Below are positions 8,186 through 16,773 of a DNA stretch of 64,000 nt, in pieces; position 1 is the first letter of the stretch, and every line of letters starts with the position of its first letter. The translations under genes and the position numbers were made by a program. The notes beneath the pieces are model-generated. The model searched no databases. It was not told where the DNA came from and saw nothing but the letters and a program-made list of their open reading frames with translations. This stretch comes from CAWCUU01 sp963798855. Its GTDB lineage: Bacteria > Gemmatimonadota > Gemmatimonadetes > Longimicrobiales > RSA9. The stretch spans positions 1,612,001 through 1,676,000 of the forward strand of contig CAWCUU010000001.1 of the NCBI GenBank assembly GCA_963798855.1, given 5' to 3'.

Positions 8186-8586
8186 CGATCCTCTCATTCT
8201 CAAAGCCATGCCAACTCAAAGACATGCCAACTCTGGCCACGGACGTGTCGGCCCGAGACGCGGGCATTTCTATCGGGGACACCGCCATGGCGGCTCGCGC
8301 CGTCGACGGGACGCCGCGAAGGAGGTCTTCCTGCGGGCCCGTGCGGCTCTGTTCGCAGGAAGTGTTGGTCGCCCGACCGGGGCCGCCCAGCCCGGTCCAC
8401 AAAAACCAACAGTTGCCGCGAACAGAGCGACACATCGCCGGAAGCCATTGTCCGCGTTGGCGTTGACGTGCCGACGCAGGTCTCCTGACTGTCCCCGGTT
8501 CCCATGGAAGAGCGCGGCGCAGCATTCGTGCCTCGGATGGCACACAGGCGCCGCGCGGCCCGGTCCGCGGCCGAAGCAGCCACGGG
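8186..8586. other. Intergenic region with strong RNA-like secondary structure
   Basis: No gene with coding character is visible in 400 bases. Tandem CATGCCAACTC copies lie at 8207-8217 and 8222-8232. The middle holds overlapping inverted repeats (see 8327-8428). The region is downstream of the HEAT/cyclophilin gene and upstream of the dehydrogenase, both leftward, so it may be the dehydrogenase leader. Confidence 0.5.
8327..8428. promoter_or_regulatory. Overlapping, mutually exclusive inverted repeats
   Basis: Stem 1: CTTCCTGCG (8327-8335) with CGCAGGAAG (8354-8362), perfect 9 bp. Stem 2: GCTCTGTTCGC (8346-8356) with GCGAACAGAGC (8418-8428), perfect 11 bp, enclosing TGTTGGT/ACCAACA (8363-8369 with 8405-8411) and GACCGGG/CCCGGTC (8375-8381 with 8391-8397). 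Stems 1 and 2 share bases 8354-8356 and cannot both form fully. This looks like a leader RNA or a structured DNA site; the function is unknown. Confidence 0.55.
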
Positions 8587-10560
8587 CTAGCGGCGCTCGA
8601 CCGTCGCCTTCAGCACCCGATCGCCCTCGATTATCCGGTCCACCACCTCCATCCCTTCCGTGACGCGCCCGAACGCGGTGTAGCGGCCGTCGAGGTGGGG
8701 CTGAATGCTGTGCGTCAGAAAGTACTGTGAGCCCTCCGTGTCCTTTCCGGCGCTGGCCATCCCGATCGTGCCGCGTGTGTATCGGATGCGCGTGAATTCG
8801 CTCGGGATCGCGAAGCCGGGGCCGCCGTACCCATCGGCGCGCTGGAAGTCTCCACCCTGGACGACGAAGTTCGGCACGACGCGGTGGAACGGAACGCCGT
8901 CATAGAAGCCCTCGAGCGCAAAGTCGAGAATCGTCGCCGTCGTAATGGGCGCCTGCTCGGCGTCGAGCTCCACCTCGACCGTTCCGCGTTCGGTCTCGAG
9001 CACGAGGCGGGGGCGCGGGCCCACCCGGCGCAGCAGCGTCCAGTCCACGTCCGTCCGCGGGGGCGTGCCCCGGGGCGACTCCGGCACCGGCGCCGCGAGG
9101 TGACGGAGTGCGCCCTCGATCGCCTGCATGACCTCGATATCGGCCGGGGCCTCGAGAACGCCATAGACCTCGTTCAGCACCGACACGACCCCACGCCCCC
9201 GCCAAGCCGAGTCGGCGAGGGCTCCGGCGGCGGAGATCCGCACCGCGAGATCCGGCCGGCGCAGCGCACGAATCAGGGCCTGGTAGACGGAGTCGGCCGC
9301 GGCGTTTTCGTGGCGTGCGGCGAGCGCATCGATCGCAGCCGCGGCGATGCGCGGCTCCGTGTCGTCGGTCCGTTTCAGGAGCACCGAAAGAGACATGCTG
9401 TCGTGCGCGGCGCCCAGCGCGGTCAGCGCGTCGGCGCGCGCCGCCAGGGAGTGGTGCGTCCGCATCCAGCCGAGCACGACGTCGCTCCTGCCCGCGGCAG
9501 CGAGCGCGCGGAGCAGCGGCGCCCCCACCTGCAAGGGCTCCGGGTGGGCGGCGATCCATCCCTCCAGGCGACCGACTTCGCCGTCCGTAAGCCGTGCGGC
9601 GGAGAGGGCGGACGCGGCCGCGACGGCGACGTGGGTCGCCGCGCCCCCCGGCTCCACGGCCACGTCCAGCGCCGCCAGCAGCGCCTGGCGCGCGTCCGCT
9701 TCCTCGGTCCGCTGCCCCAGCGCCCGCGCGGCATTCACGCGAACGCGCCAGTCGCGCGCGTCCCGCAGACGGGACACGAGGCGCTTCGTGTCGGAGGGAT
9801 CCTTCAGCCGTCCGATTCCGAGCACGAGGTGCATGGCGGCCGGATCGCTCGCGGAGAGGGCATCGAGCGCGGCACGCACCTCGTCCGCCCGCGCCTCCCA
9901 CGGCGCGGTGCTCGTCACGCGGCCGAAGTAGTATGCGGAGCTGATTCGCACCGCTTCGTCCGGATCCCTCAATCCGGCGATGAGCCGCTCCACGGCCTCC
10001 GGAGCGTGAAGCTCGCGCAGTCCGAAGCGCGCGAGCGAGAGGGCGAGGACAGCGCGATCGTTCTCCGGCACGTCGAGCCCCGCGAGTCGACGCAGTGATG
10101 CCGCGTCTCCGGTCTTGCCGAGCGCCTCGAGGATCTCTCCACGCACGGCGGCCTCCGTCTCGCCATTCAGCGCCTCGAGCAGCGCACCGGCGGACGCGCT
10201 GTCCGCCGACTGACCGAGCGCGAAAGCCGCGTCGGCGCGGACCCGCGCGTCGGGGTCGCGCAGCGCCTCGAGCAGCGTCGGCACGGCGGAGCGCGCCTGA
10301 ACCGACCCGAGCGCGAGCGCGGCGCGCGCCCGAACCGCCGCATCGGGTGATCGCAGCGCGGCGACAAGCCCCGCGGTGTCCCGCCGCTCCTGGCGTATCA
10401 CCAGTTCCTGCAGGTCGGAGCGGCGCAGCAGGTCGTCCGGTCGGCGCGCAGCGAAGAGCTCGACGCCGCCCTCCGGCGCATTCGCTCGACGCGCCGGAAG
10501 GAACGGAGCGCACGCGCACGCGACGCACACGATCAGCAGGGTGGCTCTCTCGCGTCTCAT
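8587..10560 (-). CDS. HEAT-repeat lipoprotein with C-terminal cyclophilin peptidyl-prolyl isomerase domain
   Basis: A 657-residue fusion. The N-terminal signal carries a possible lipobox (VACAC). Residues about 40-480 consist of HEAT/PBS-type repeats (AALRSPDAAVRARAALALGS, LRDPDARVRADAAFALGQ, LRDPDEAVRISSAYYFGR). Residues about 500-657 are a cyclophilin domain (ILDFALEGFYDGVPFHRVVP, NFVVQGGDFQ, SAGKDTEGSQYFLTHSIQPH, GRYTAFGRVTEGMEVVDRI), with the catalytic Arg in FHR, the QGGDF motif and the active-site Phe. It should assist folding of exported proteins, with the HEAT solenoid as a docking surface. The start is ATG 10560. Repeat copy A lies immediately upstream. Confidence 0.9.
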   Translation of the reverse strand: MRRERATLLIVCVACACAPFLPARRANAPEGGVELFAARRPDDLLRRSDLQELVIRQERRDTAGLVAALRSPDAAVRARAALALGSVQARSAVPTLLEALRDPDARVRADAAFALGQSADSASAGALLEALNGETEAAVRGEILEALGKTGDAASLRRLAGLDVPENDRAVLALSLARFGLRELHAPEAVERLIAGLRDPDEAVRISSAYYFGRVTSTAPWEARADEVRAALDALSASDPAAMHLVLGIGRLKDPSDTKRLVSRLRDARDWRVRVNAARALGQRTEEADARQALLAALDVAVEPGGAATHVAVAAASALSAARLTDGEVGRLEGWIAAHPEPLQVGAPLLRALAAAGRSDVVLGWMRTHHSLAARADALTALGAAHDSMSLSVLLKRTDDTEPRIAAAAIDALAARHENAAADSVYQALIRALRRPDLAVRISAAGALADSAWRGRGVVSVLNEVYGVLEAPADIEVMQAIEGALRHLAAPVPESPRGTPPRTDVDWTLLRRVGPRPRLVLETERGTVEVELDAEQAPITTATILDFALEGFYDGVPFHRVVPNFVVQGGDFQRADGYGGPGFAIPSEFTRIRYTRGTIGMASAGKDTEGSQYFLTHSIQPHLDGRYTAFGRVTEGMEVVDRIIEGDRVLKATVERR

Positions 10561-10585
10561 GGGATGGTACGGTGGCGGTGGTGGC

Positions 10586-10880
10586 GTACATGGATGTACG
10601 AAGCCCCCAGAAGCGACACGTCGCTGTCTGGGGGCTTCATTTCGCTGGCGAGATCAGGAGCTCGTTTCGGTGTCGCCACGTGTGGCGACCTGCCCTGCTT
10701 CTCTTCCCCGTCTCGTGCGGTCCCGATTCGGGTTGCCCTCGATCGAAAAGGGCGTCGCGTTGCGTCCAGCGACCTCGCAACGGTCTCGTCCGGGCCGAAC
10801 ACCGGAGCGAGCAATCGAGCCGACAGCGTCCCGTCGGTCGACAGACAATCGAGGGAGCGACCGCGCCACCGACTGTCTGC
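10586..10880. repeat. Dispersed non-coding repeat, copy A
   Basis: About 290 bases also found at 12441-12735 in the same orientation. A 45-base block (10755-10799) is identical to 12601-12645. A hairpin GAAGCCCCCAG (10600-10610) with CTGGGGGCTTC (10628-10638) and an inner AGCGAC/GTCGCT stem is conserved. A small palindrome GTACATGGATGTAC (10586-10599) follows on the gene side. It lies between MscS and the HEAT/cyclophilin gene, 40 bases from the latter's ATG, with no T-run after the hairpin. Confidence 0.75.
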
Positions 10881-10936
10881 GCTCAACATAGCGGCGTGGC
10901 AGAAACGTGACAACTCTTTCGGCACGCATTCGGTGG

Positions 10937-11008
10937 CGGATCCGCGACGCGATCGACCGGCGGATCCGCGACCGGATCGACGAACGGATCCGCGAGGCGA
11001 TCGCGACC
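10937..11008. repeat. Three 24-bp tandem units
   Basis: Units at 10937-10960, 10961-10984 and 10985-11008 all start with CGGATCCGCGA and contain GATCG. On the plus strand they would read as an 8-residue repeat (RIRDAIDR, RIRDRIDE, RIREAIAT), but the only start (GTG 10907) has no ribosome site and the frame continues antisense into the MscS gene, so I do not call a gene. Confidence 0.7.
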
Positions 11009-11041
11009 TGGCCGGGAGGCACGCCGGGCGCGTCGTGCGGC

Positions 11042-12355
11042 TCAAGACGGAGTCTCGCGGGGCCCGTCATCCACCAGCTCGACGCGCTGCCGCGGGTATG
11101 CCGGGACAATGCGATCCCGATAGGCCTCACCGGCGAACGCGCGATTCAGCGCCATGAGCAGGTCGGTCGCCTGGCGACGTCGCTCCCGCACGGGGACGAG
11201 GTAGCGCACGGTCAGATTCGTCCATGAGTCTGCCGGGGAAAAGTAGACCTCGGGCGCCTCGGCGACATCGTAGGGCAGCGAGCTGCGCAGCAGGAGCGAC
11301 CGGTACTCACTCGCGCTCTGACGCATCCACTCGCCGATCTCCTCGTGCGCCGTCTCGCGCGCGACCCGGGCGGCGAGCGCCAGGTCGCTCTCGTTCGCGA
11401 CGCCGACCGTGACTTCGTCCCAGACCGCCGGGAAATCCCTCGTGTAGTTGACGATGTTGGAGCGCAGCACCTCGGAGTTCGGAAAGGTCACGAGCGCGCC
11501 GGTCGGCTGCGCGCCCTGGACCGGCTTGTCGGGCCCGCCCACCTCCCACACGGTCGTGGTCAGCAGGTCGATCCGGAACACGTCGCCGAACACGTCGCCG
11601 ACAGCGATTCGGTCGCCCACGCGGTAGTAGAGACGGAAGGAGTTCAGGAGCCAGCCCGTGAAGCTCTCGATCGGGGCCTGCAGCGCCCAGGAGAAAGCCA
11701 GCCCGAGGATGCCGATGGACCCGGCGACCGCGCGCGCGTCGCCGACGAGCACCGCGATCGCCGCCACCAGAGCGGTCAGCCATACGACCAGCCCGAATAC
11801 GACGGCGATTCCCTGGGACCGAGGCCAGCGACCGAGCAACCGCTCCGTCACCGGCCGCGCCAGCCGACTGAGCAGCCACGCCACCACCAGCAGCGCCGCC
11901 GCGATGCCGAGCTTCGGCAGCAGCGCGTAGAAACCGCGCAGCAGGTCCCGGATCGTGCGACCCGCCTGCTGTACGGAACGCGCCGGATTCGCCGCCGTAT
12001 CGGCCGCGGCAGAATCGGCGATGAGCGCATCCGCGCCCGACGCGCCTCCGAGGGTATCGGCCACTCCGGTGTCCGCGGCCGCCGCCGCTCCGGGCTCCTG
12101 TCCGGTTCCGACCGGAGCGGCGCTCGACGAGCCCCAAAAGAACAGCAGCATCGCCGTCAGCGCGACCGCCAGCATCGAGCTCTGACGAAAACGACGTAGC
12201 CGCGACTGTGCGGCCTGCCGGTATTCCTCGCCGCGCCAGCGGCGATCGTAGGCGGGCCGCCGCCGCGTGTAACGCCGAGGCGTGCCGCGACGCGGCGTGG
12301 GCCGTCGGGGACTAGCGGGACTCCTGCTCCGGGCATCCGAAGGAACGCGGGCCAT
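11042..12355 (-). CDS. Mechanosensitive ion channel, MscS family
   Basis: A 437-residue channel that would release solutes on hypo-osmotic shock. An Arg-rich N-terminus of about 55 residues precedes a first hydrophobic segment (SMLAVALTAMLLFFWG), then a linker rich in Ala, Asp and Thr. Transmembrane helices follow (LGIAAALLVVAWLLSRLARP and IAVVFGLVVWLTALVAAIAV). The pore helix and beta domain come next: GSIGILGLAFSWALQAPIES, NSFRLYYRVGDRIAVGDVFG, and FPNSEVLRSNIVNYTRDFP, the MscS signature with the PNS motif. The C-terminal alpha/beta domain is complete. The start is ATG 12355. Repeat copy B lies upstream of it. Confidence 0.9.
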   Translation of the reverse strand: MARVPSDARSRSPASPRRPTPRRGTPRRYTRRRPAYDRRWRGEEYRQAAQSRLRRFRQSSMLAVALTAMLLFFWGSSSAAPVGTGQEPGAAAAADTGVADTLGGASGADALIADSAAADTAANPARSVQQAGRTIRDLLRGFYALLPKLGIAAALLVVAWLLSRLARPVTERLLGRWPRSQGIAVVFGLVVWLTALVAAIAVLVGDARAVAGSIGILGLAFSWALQAPIESFTGWLLNSFRLYYRVGDRIAVGDVFGDVFRIDLLTTTVWEVGGPDKPVQGAQPTGALVTFPNSEVLRSNIVNYTRDFPAVWDEVTVGVANESDLALAARVARETAHEEIGEWMRQSASEYRSLLLRSSLPYDVAEAPEVYFSPADSWTNLTVRYLVPVRERRRQATDLLMALNRAFAGEAYRDRIVPAYPRQRVELVDDGPRETPS

Positions 12356-12804
12356 GCACCTCCGTGACTACGGGAGCGGCGCGATGCGCGGGAGCGAAGA
12401 TAATGGGGATGGTGACTCCGCGGCGCGAGGTGAGGGGCCGGGATGCACGAAGCCCCCAGGGGCGACACGTCGCTTCCTGGGGGCTTCGCTCGCTGGCGAA
12501 TTCGGAACCGTTGATTCGGCGTCGCTCCGTGTTCGCGACCGGCTCCTCTTTCTTCACCCTCGTCGTGCGGTCCCGACTCGGGGTCCCGTCGATCACGGAT
12601 TCGCGTTGCGTCCAGCGACCTCGCAACGGTCTCGTCCGGGCCGAAACCCCGGGACGAGCAAACCGAGTCAGCAGCGTCCTGCCGCCCGGTTCGGTCGTCG
12701 AGCTTGCAACCGCCCTCCCGACGACGCGTGAGGCAAGCCTAACCCGCCCGTCGAGGGGCGACAAGCCTTTCGGACGTCGTTCGGATCTTCCGGTGCGCCT
12801 TCGG
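12356..12804. other. Intergenic region with repeat copy B
   Basis: No gene is supported in these 449 bases. It holds the second copy of the dispersed non-coding repeat (12441-12735), between ybbP and MscS, both leftward. Confidence 0.6.
12441..12735. repeat. Dispersed non-coding repeat, copy B
   Basis: Counterpart of 10586-10880. The 45 bases at 12601-12645 are identical to copy A; TCGTGCGGTCCCGA (about 12563-12576) is also shared. The hairpin GAAGCCCCCAGG (12449-12460) with CCTGGGGGCTTC (12476-12487) keeps pairing although the base next to it changed. In transcript direction the order is conserved block, hairpin, then the next gene's start (MscS ATG 12355), as for copy A. Confidence 0.75.
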
Positions 12805-15348
12805 TCATTCCGCCGCTTCGCGCAGCACCGCGAGCGGCGGCCGGCTCAACACGCCGCGACTTCCCATGACGCCGACGCCGGCCGTGAGGGCGACGACAGC
12901 GACGGCGAGGCCGACCAGCCGGGCCGCCGGAAGCTGGAGCTCGAGATGGAAGAAGCCGGTCGTCAGGGCGACGCCCGCAGCGAGCCCGAGCAGAGCCCCC
13001 GCCACCGCGGCGAGCACGCCGAGCGCGAGGTACTCGGTGAGCAGGATCGTTCGGATCCGGGCGCGGTCGGCGCCGAGCGCCTTGAGGAGTGCGCTCTCCC
13101 GCAGCCGCTGCTGCCGCGTCGTGCCCACGGCGCCGAAAAGGACGATGAGCCCCGCGATGATCGCAAGGAGGCCTACGACGCGGACGGCGGTCGCGACCCG
13201 CGATGTGATCCGGGCGATCACTTTCTGCACACGGTCGAGATCGAGGATCGATACGTTCGGGAAACGGCTGACGAGGGCCACCTGTACGCGGGCGCGCATC
13301 GTGTCGTTCGGGACCGACGCGAGTCCGACCAGCATCTGCGGCGCCTGCTCGAGCGCGCCCGGCTGGAAGACGGCGAAGAAGTTCGGCTCGAAGCGGGTCC
13401 AGTCGACCTTCCGCAGGCTGCCGATCACGCTCGCGATCCGGACACCCTGCACGTCCCAGATGATCGTGTCCCCGATGCCGACGCCGAGCTCCTCCGCGAC
13501 ATCCGCATCCAGGGAGAGCAGCGGGGCCGCCCCGTTTCGAGCGGCGCTCGACCACCAGTGACCGCTGACGAGCGTCTCTGCGCTCGTCATCGTGTCTCGA
13601 TACGTATTGCGGTACTCACGGCGAAGTGCCCAGTGCTCCGGCGCGGCCTCGCTGGTGTCGGCGAGCCACTCGTCCGCGGTCCTTCCTCGCAGCGCGGCGA
13701 TCCGGGACGGGACGACGGGCGTGAGCTGGCGGAGCTCGACGCCGTGCTCCGCGAGCAGCGAGCGCACGCCCTCGCCCTGATCCCGCTGCACATCGAAGAG
13801 CAGCAGGTTCGGCCGGCCCGTGCCCGGATCGATGCGGAGCTCCTCCAGCAGGCTCTGCTGCACGACGAAGAGCGCTGCGATCACGAAGACGCCGAAGCCG
13901 AGGGCGAGCGTGACGGCGACCGTCTGGTTGCGCGGCCGGAACAGATTCGCGATGCCCTGCCGTACCGGATAGCGGGCGCGCCTCGGAAAGAAGCGGCGAA
14001 CGGCTCGAACGAGCCCGAGCGCGAGGGCCCACAGCAGCGCGACCGCGGCGCTGATCGCCGCCGCGAAGGCGAATCCGATTCCGGCGTTCGGCGCCTGCCA
14101 GAGACTGAGGGCGACGACGCTCAGGGCGAGTGCGGCGTACGCGATCAGGCGAGCCCGGAGGGTCGCGCGGCCGCTCCCGTACTCGCGCCGGAGGGCCTGG
14201 AGCGGCGAAACGCCGCGCACGTCGAGCAGCGGGATCAGCGCGAACATCACCGCCACCCAGAGGCCGGTGAGCACGCCCGCGATCACGGCACCGGGGTCGA
14301 CCGCGAACGAGGCGTGGACCGGGAGCGAGGAGCGCAGCCCCGCGACGAGCACCGGCTCGGCCGCGATGCCGAGCGCGACCCCCGCCAGCGCACCGACGAG
14401 CCCGAGCAGCGCTGCCTGCGCCAGATACGCGAGGAAGACATCGCGGGATGTGGCGCCCAGGCACCGGAGCACCGCGATCGTCGGTACCTTCTCGCGCGTG
14501 AAGACGCCGATCGCGCTGGCGACGCCAATGCCACCGAGCAGCAGGGCCGCAAGCCCGATGAGACCGAGGAAGCGGGACAGGTCTTCCAGCCCGCGCGCCA
14601 GCGAGCGTGCGCGCTCGTCGGCGGTGTCGAAGCCGACTCGGCTGGCGTGGAACAGGGAGTCGTGGGCCGCCTCGAAGCCGTCGAGGTCGAAGCCCGCCGG
14701 CACGGCCAGCAGCGCCTCGTAGCGGGCGAGACTGCCGACGACGAGCAGGCCTGTCGCGGGCAGGTCGCGCTCGGCGATGTAGATGCGCGGACCGAGCGCG
14801 GAACGGAAGCCGCCCTCCGGGGCCGCGTCATCGGCCACGCTGCCGACGACGCGCACGCGCGTGAAGCCGATCGAAAGAGTGTCGCCGGCTTCCGCTCCGA
14901 GCTGCAGCAGGGCGGCCGGCTCGGGCAGCGCCGCGCCTCCCGCGTGCAGCCAGCGCCAGGCGTCGGGCGGCGTCGCATCCCCCGCCCCGACGAGAGGGTA
15001 GTCGGCGGTGACGGCCCGCACCTGCAGCAGCCGGGTGACGCCGCCTCCCGGGCCGAGCACCATCGACGGCAGGGTCGTCGTCTCGGCGACCCGCACGCCC
15101 TGCCGGCGGAGGGAGTCGATCAGTGCACGGACCGGCGGCGGAAAGGGAGCGGACGCGCCGAGCCGCGCGTCACCGCCGAGGAGCTCACGCGCCTGTGTGT
15201 TGACGCCGTCGACGACGGCGGCCCGCACCGAGTGGATCGCGACGAGCGCGCCGACCCCCAGCGTGATGGACAGGAGGTACGGCCCGATGCGACGCGTCGC
15301 GCCTCGGGCCTCGCGCATCGCGTGGAGCAGGATGAAGCGGGCGGTCAC
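12805..15348 (-). CDS. ybbP: FtsX-type ABC transporter permease (YbbP-like)
   Basis: An 847-residue permease of the MacB/FtsX fold with the YbbP arrangement: a first helix (LLSITLGVGALVAIHSVRAA), a large periplasmic domain, a three-helix FtsX block (about residues 260-390, starting FLGLIGLAALLLGGIGVASA), further helices, a second periplasmic part and a C-terminal FtsX block (VRVVGLLAIIAGLIVLFGAV, then LGLAAGVALTTGFF). The start is GTG 15348, overlapping the end of the ATPase gene by four bases, so the two are coupled. It works with the neighbouring ATPase to move a lipid or lipoprotein-like substrate; the exact substrate of YbbAP in bacteria is not settled. Confidence 0.9.
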   Translation of the reverse strand: MTARFILLHAMREARGATRRIGPYLLSITLGVGALVAIHSVRAAVVDGVNTQARELLGGDARLGASAPFPPPVRALIDSLRRQGVRVAETTTLPSMVLGPGGGVTRLLQVRAVTADYPLVGAGDATPPDAWRWLHAGGAALPEPAALLQLGAEAGDTLSIGFTRVRVVGSVADDAAPEGGFRSALGPRIYIAERDLPATGLLVVGSLARYEALLAVPAGFDLDGFEAAHDSLFHASRVGFDTADERARSLARGLEDLSRFLGLIGLAALLLGGIGVASAIGVFTREKVPTIAVLRCLGATSRDVFLAYLAQAALLGLVGALAGVALGIAAEPVLVAGLRSSLPVHASFAVDPGAVIAGVLTGLWVAVMFALIPLLDVRGVSPLQALRREYGSGRATLRARLIAYAALALSVVALSLWQAPNAGIGFAFAAAISAAVALLWALALGLVRAVRRFFPRRARYPVRQGIANLFRPRNQTVAVTLALGFGVFVIAALFVVQQSLLEELRIDPGTGRPNLLLFDVQRDQGEGVRSLLAEHGVELRQLTPVVPSRIAALRGRTADEWLADTSEAAPEHWALRREYRNTYRDTMTSAETLVSGHWWSSAARNGAAPLLSLDADVAEELGVGIGDTIIWDVQGVRIASVIGSLRKVDWTRFEPNFFAVFQPGALEQAPQMLVGLASVPNDTMRARVQVALVSRFPNVSILDLDRVQKVIARITSRVATAVRVVGLLAIIAGLIVLFGAVGTTRQQRLRESALLKALGADRARIRTILLTEYLALGVLAAVAGALLGLAAGVALTTGFFHLELQLPAARLVGLAVAVVALTAGVGVMGSRGVLSRPPLAVLREAAE

Positions 15349-16031
15349 GGCGCCGGCTCCTCCCCGACGACGCGTCCTCCGGCGAAGCGGATGATCCGGT
15401 GGGCGCGCGAGGCGAGCTCGGCGTCGTGCGTGACCAGGACGAGCGTGGTCCGACCCTCGCGGTTCAGCTCGACGAGCAGATCGATGATGCGCTGTCCGGT
15501 TTCGGCATCCAGGTTGCCCGTGGGCTCGTCGGCGAAGAGAATGCGCGGATGGTTCGCGAACGCGCGGGCCAGCGCAATCCGCTGCTGCTCGCCACCGGAC
15601 AGCTGCGCCGGATAGTGGTCGGCTCGATCGGCGAGGCCGACGCGCGCGAGCAGCGCCTCCGCGCGCTCCCGCACGGAGGCGCTCGGTGCATCGTCGAGCA
15701 ACTCGAGCGGGACCTGTACGTTCTCGAGGGCGGTAAGGGTGGGAATGAGCTGGAACGTCTGGAATACGAAGCCGACCTTGCGCGCGCGGATACGGGCGCG
15801 TGCGTCTTCGTCGAGCGCGCCGAGGTCGTCGCCGTCCAGCACGACGGAGCCGGCGCTCGGCCGGTCCAGCCCGGCGAGCAGACCGAGCAGCGTCGTCTTG
15901 CCACTGCCGGACGGGCCGACGATCGCGATGAACGACTCGGCCTCCACCTCTAGGTCGACGTCGTGCAGAACCGTGAGTGGACGCCCGCCACTGCGATACG
16001 TCTGCGTCAGGCCGCGGGCGCTGAGGATCAT
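15345..16031 (-). CDS. ybbA: ABC transporter ATP-binding protein (YbbA/LolD type)
   Basis: An ATPase of 228 residues. Walker A GPSGSGKTTLLG, Q-loop VFQTFQLIPTLTALENV, signature LSGGEQQRIALARAF, Walker B ILFADEPTGNLD and switch His in VTHDAE are all intact. I placed the start at ATG 16031 because homology begins with MILSARGLTQTY; the longer frame has a low-complexity leader. The ATG is back-to-back with the divergent tesA start: CATG at 16029-16032 serves both genes. It overlaps ybbP by four bases. The trio ybbP-ybbA/tesA is conserved in many bacteria. Confidence 0.92.
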   Translation of the reverse strand: MILSARGLTQTYRSGGRPLTVLHDVDLEVEAESFIAIVGPSGSGKTTLLGLLAGLDRPSAGSVVLDGDDLGALDEDARARIRARKVGFVFQTFQLIPTLTALENVQVPLELLDDAPSASVRERAEALLARVGLADRADHYPAQLSGGEQQRIALARAFANHPRILFADEPTGNLDAETGQRIIDLLVELNREGRTTLVLVTHDAELASRAHRIIRFAGGRVVGEEPAP

Positions 16032-16773
16032 GCGAGGCTTCCGGGTCGTGCTGGCCGTTCTGGCGGCCGCCTGCGGCGGCTCGGGGGACGGCGACCGCGC
16101 CGCCCCATCACCAGAGGAGGCCGGGCCGAGCTCGGCTGAAGCTACCGATTCGGCGCGCGTTTCTCCAGCCGCGGACGCGCCGGTCGTGCTGTTCTTCGGC
16201 AACAGCCTGACCGCGGGGCTCGGCGTGCTGCCGGAGCACGCGTTCCCCGCGCTGATCCAGCAGAAGATCGACTCGGCCGGTTACCCGTTCCGGGTCCGCA
16301 GCGCCGGCGTGAGCGGCGAGACGTCGGCGGACGGGGTGCGACGCATCGGCTGGGTGCTGCGCGGGCCAGTCCGGGTGCTGGTGCTCGAGCTCGGAGCGAA
16401 CGACGCGCTGCGCGGGCTGCCGGTTGCGCGGATGGAGACGAACCTGCAGGCCATCATCGACAGCACGCGTGCACGCTATCCTGACGCCGCCGTCGTGCTC
16501 GCGGGCATGCTCGCTCCGCCGAACCTCGGGGCGGCGTACGGCACACGCTTCCGCGACGCTTTCCACGAGCTGGCTCGACGCAACGATGCCGCGCTGATCC
16601 CGTTCCTGCTCCAGGACGTCGCGGCGCACCCGGAGCTGAACCAGGGAGACGGGCTGCACCCGACCGCGGAGGGACACCGCATCGTAGCGGAGAACGTGTG
16701 GAGGGTGCTGGAGCCCGTCCTGCGGCGGGCAGCCGATTCGACTACGGTGCCGAGCCGTCCCGCGTCCAGATGA
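16030..16773 (+). CDS. tesA: Arylesterase/acyl-CoA thioesterase, SGNH hydrolase (TesA-like)
   Basis: A periplasmic SGNH/GDSL hydrolase of 247 residues. Block I LFFGNSLTAGLG holds the nucleophile Ser; block II Gly is in SAGVSGETSADG; block III LELGANDALRG holds the Asn; block V GDGLHPTAEGH holds the Asp and His. The N-terminus (MRGFRVVLAVLAAACGG) is a signal with a possible lipobox AAAC, so it may be a lipoprotein unlike E. coli TesA. The start ATG 16030 overlaps the ybbA start on the other strand. Its 3' end overlaps the convergent plug-domain gene by 32 bases. Confidence 0.9.
   Translation: MRGFRVVLAVLAAACGGSGDGDRAAPSPEEAGPSSAEATDSARVSPAADAPVVLFFGNSLTAGLGVLPEHAFPALIQQKIDSAGYPFRVRSAGVSGETSADGVRRIGWVLRGPVRVLVLELGANDALRGLPVARMETNLQAIIDSTRARYPDAAVVLAGMLAPPNLGAAYGTRFRDAFHELARRNDAALIPFLLQDVAAHPELNQGDGLHPTAEGHRIVAENVWRVLEPVLRRAADSTTVPSRPASR

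Larger units (their letters stand above)
10561..11041. other. Intergenic region holding repeat copy A and a 24-bp triple repeat
   Basis: No gene is supported in these 480 bases. It contains repeat copy A (10586-10880) and a 3 x 24-bp repeat (10937-11008). Confidence 0.6.

Noticed and set aside
10937..11008. Possible CRISPR or minisatellite gene
   Set aside because: Only three contiguous units without spacers; the frame continues antisense into MscS and lacks a ribosome site.
12364..15615. 1083-residue open frame opposite ybbP and the end of ybbA
   Set aside because: It is rich in Arg, Glu and Gly with no domain, is antisense to a gene with full FtsX motifs, and is explained by the high-GC third-position pattern.
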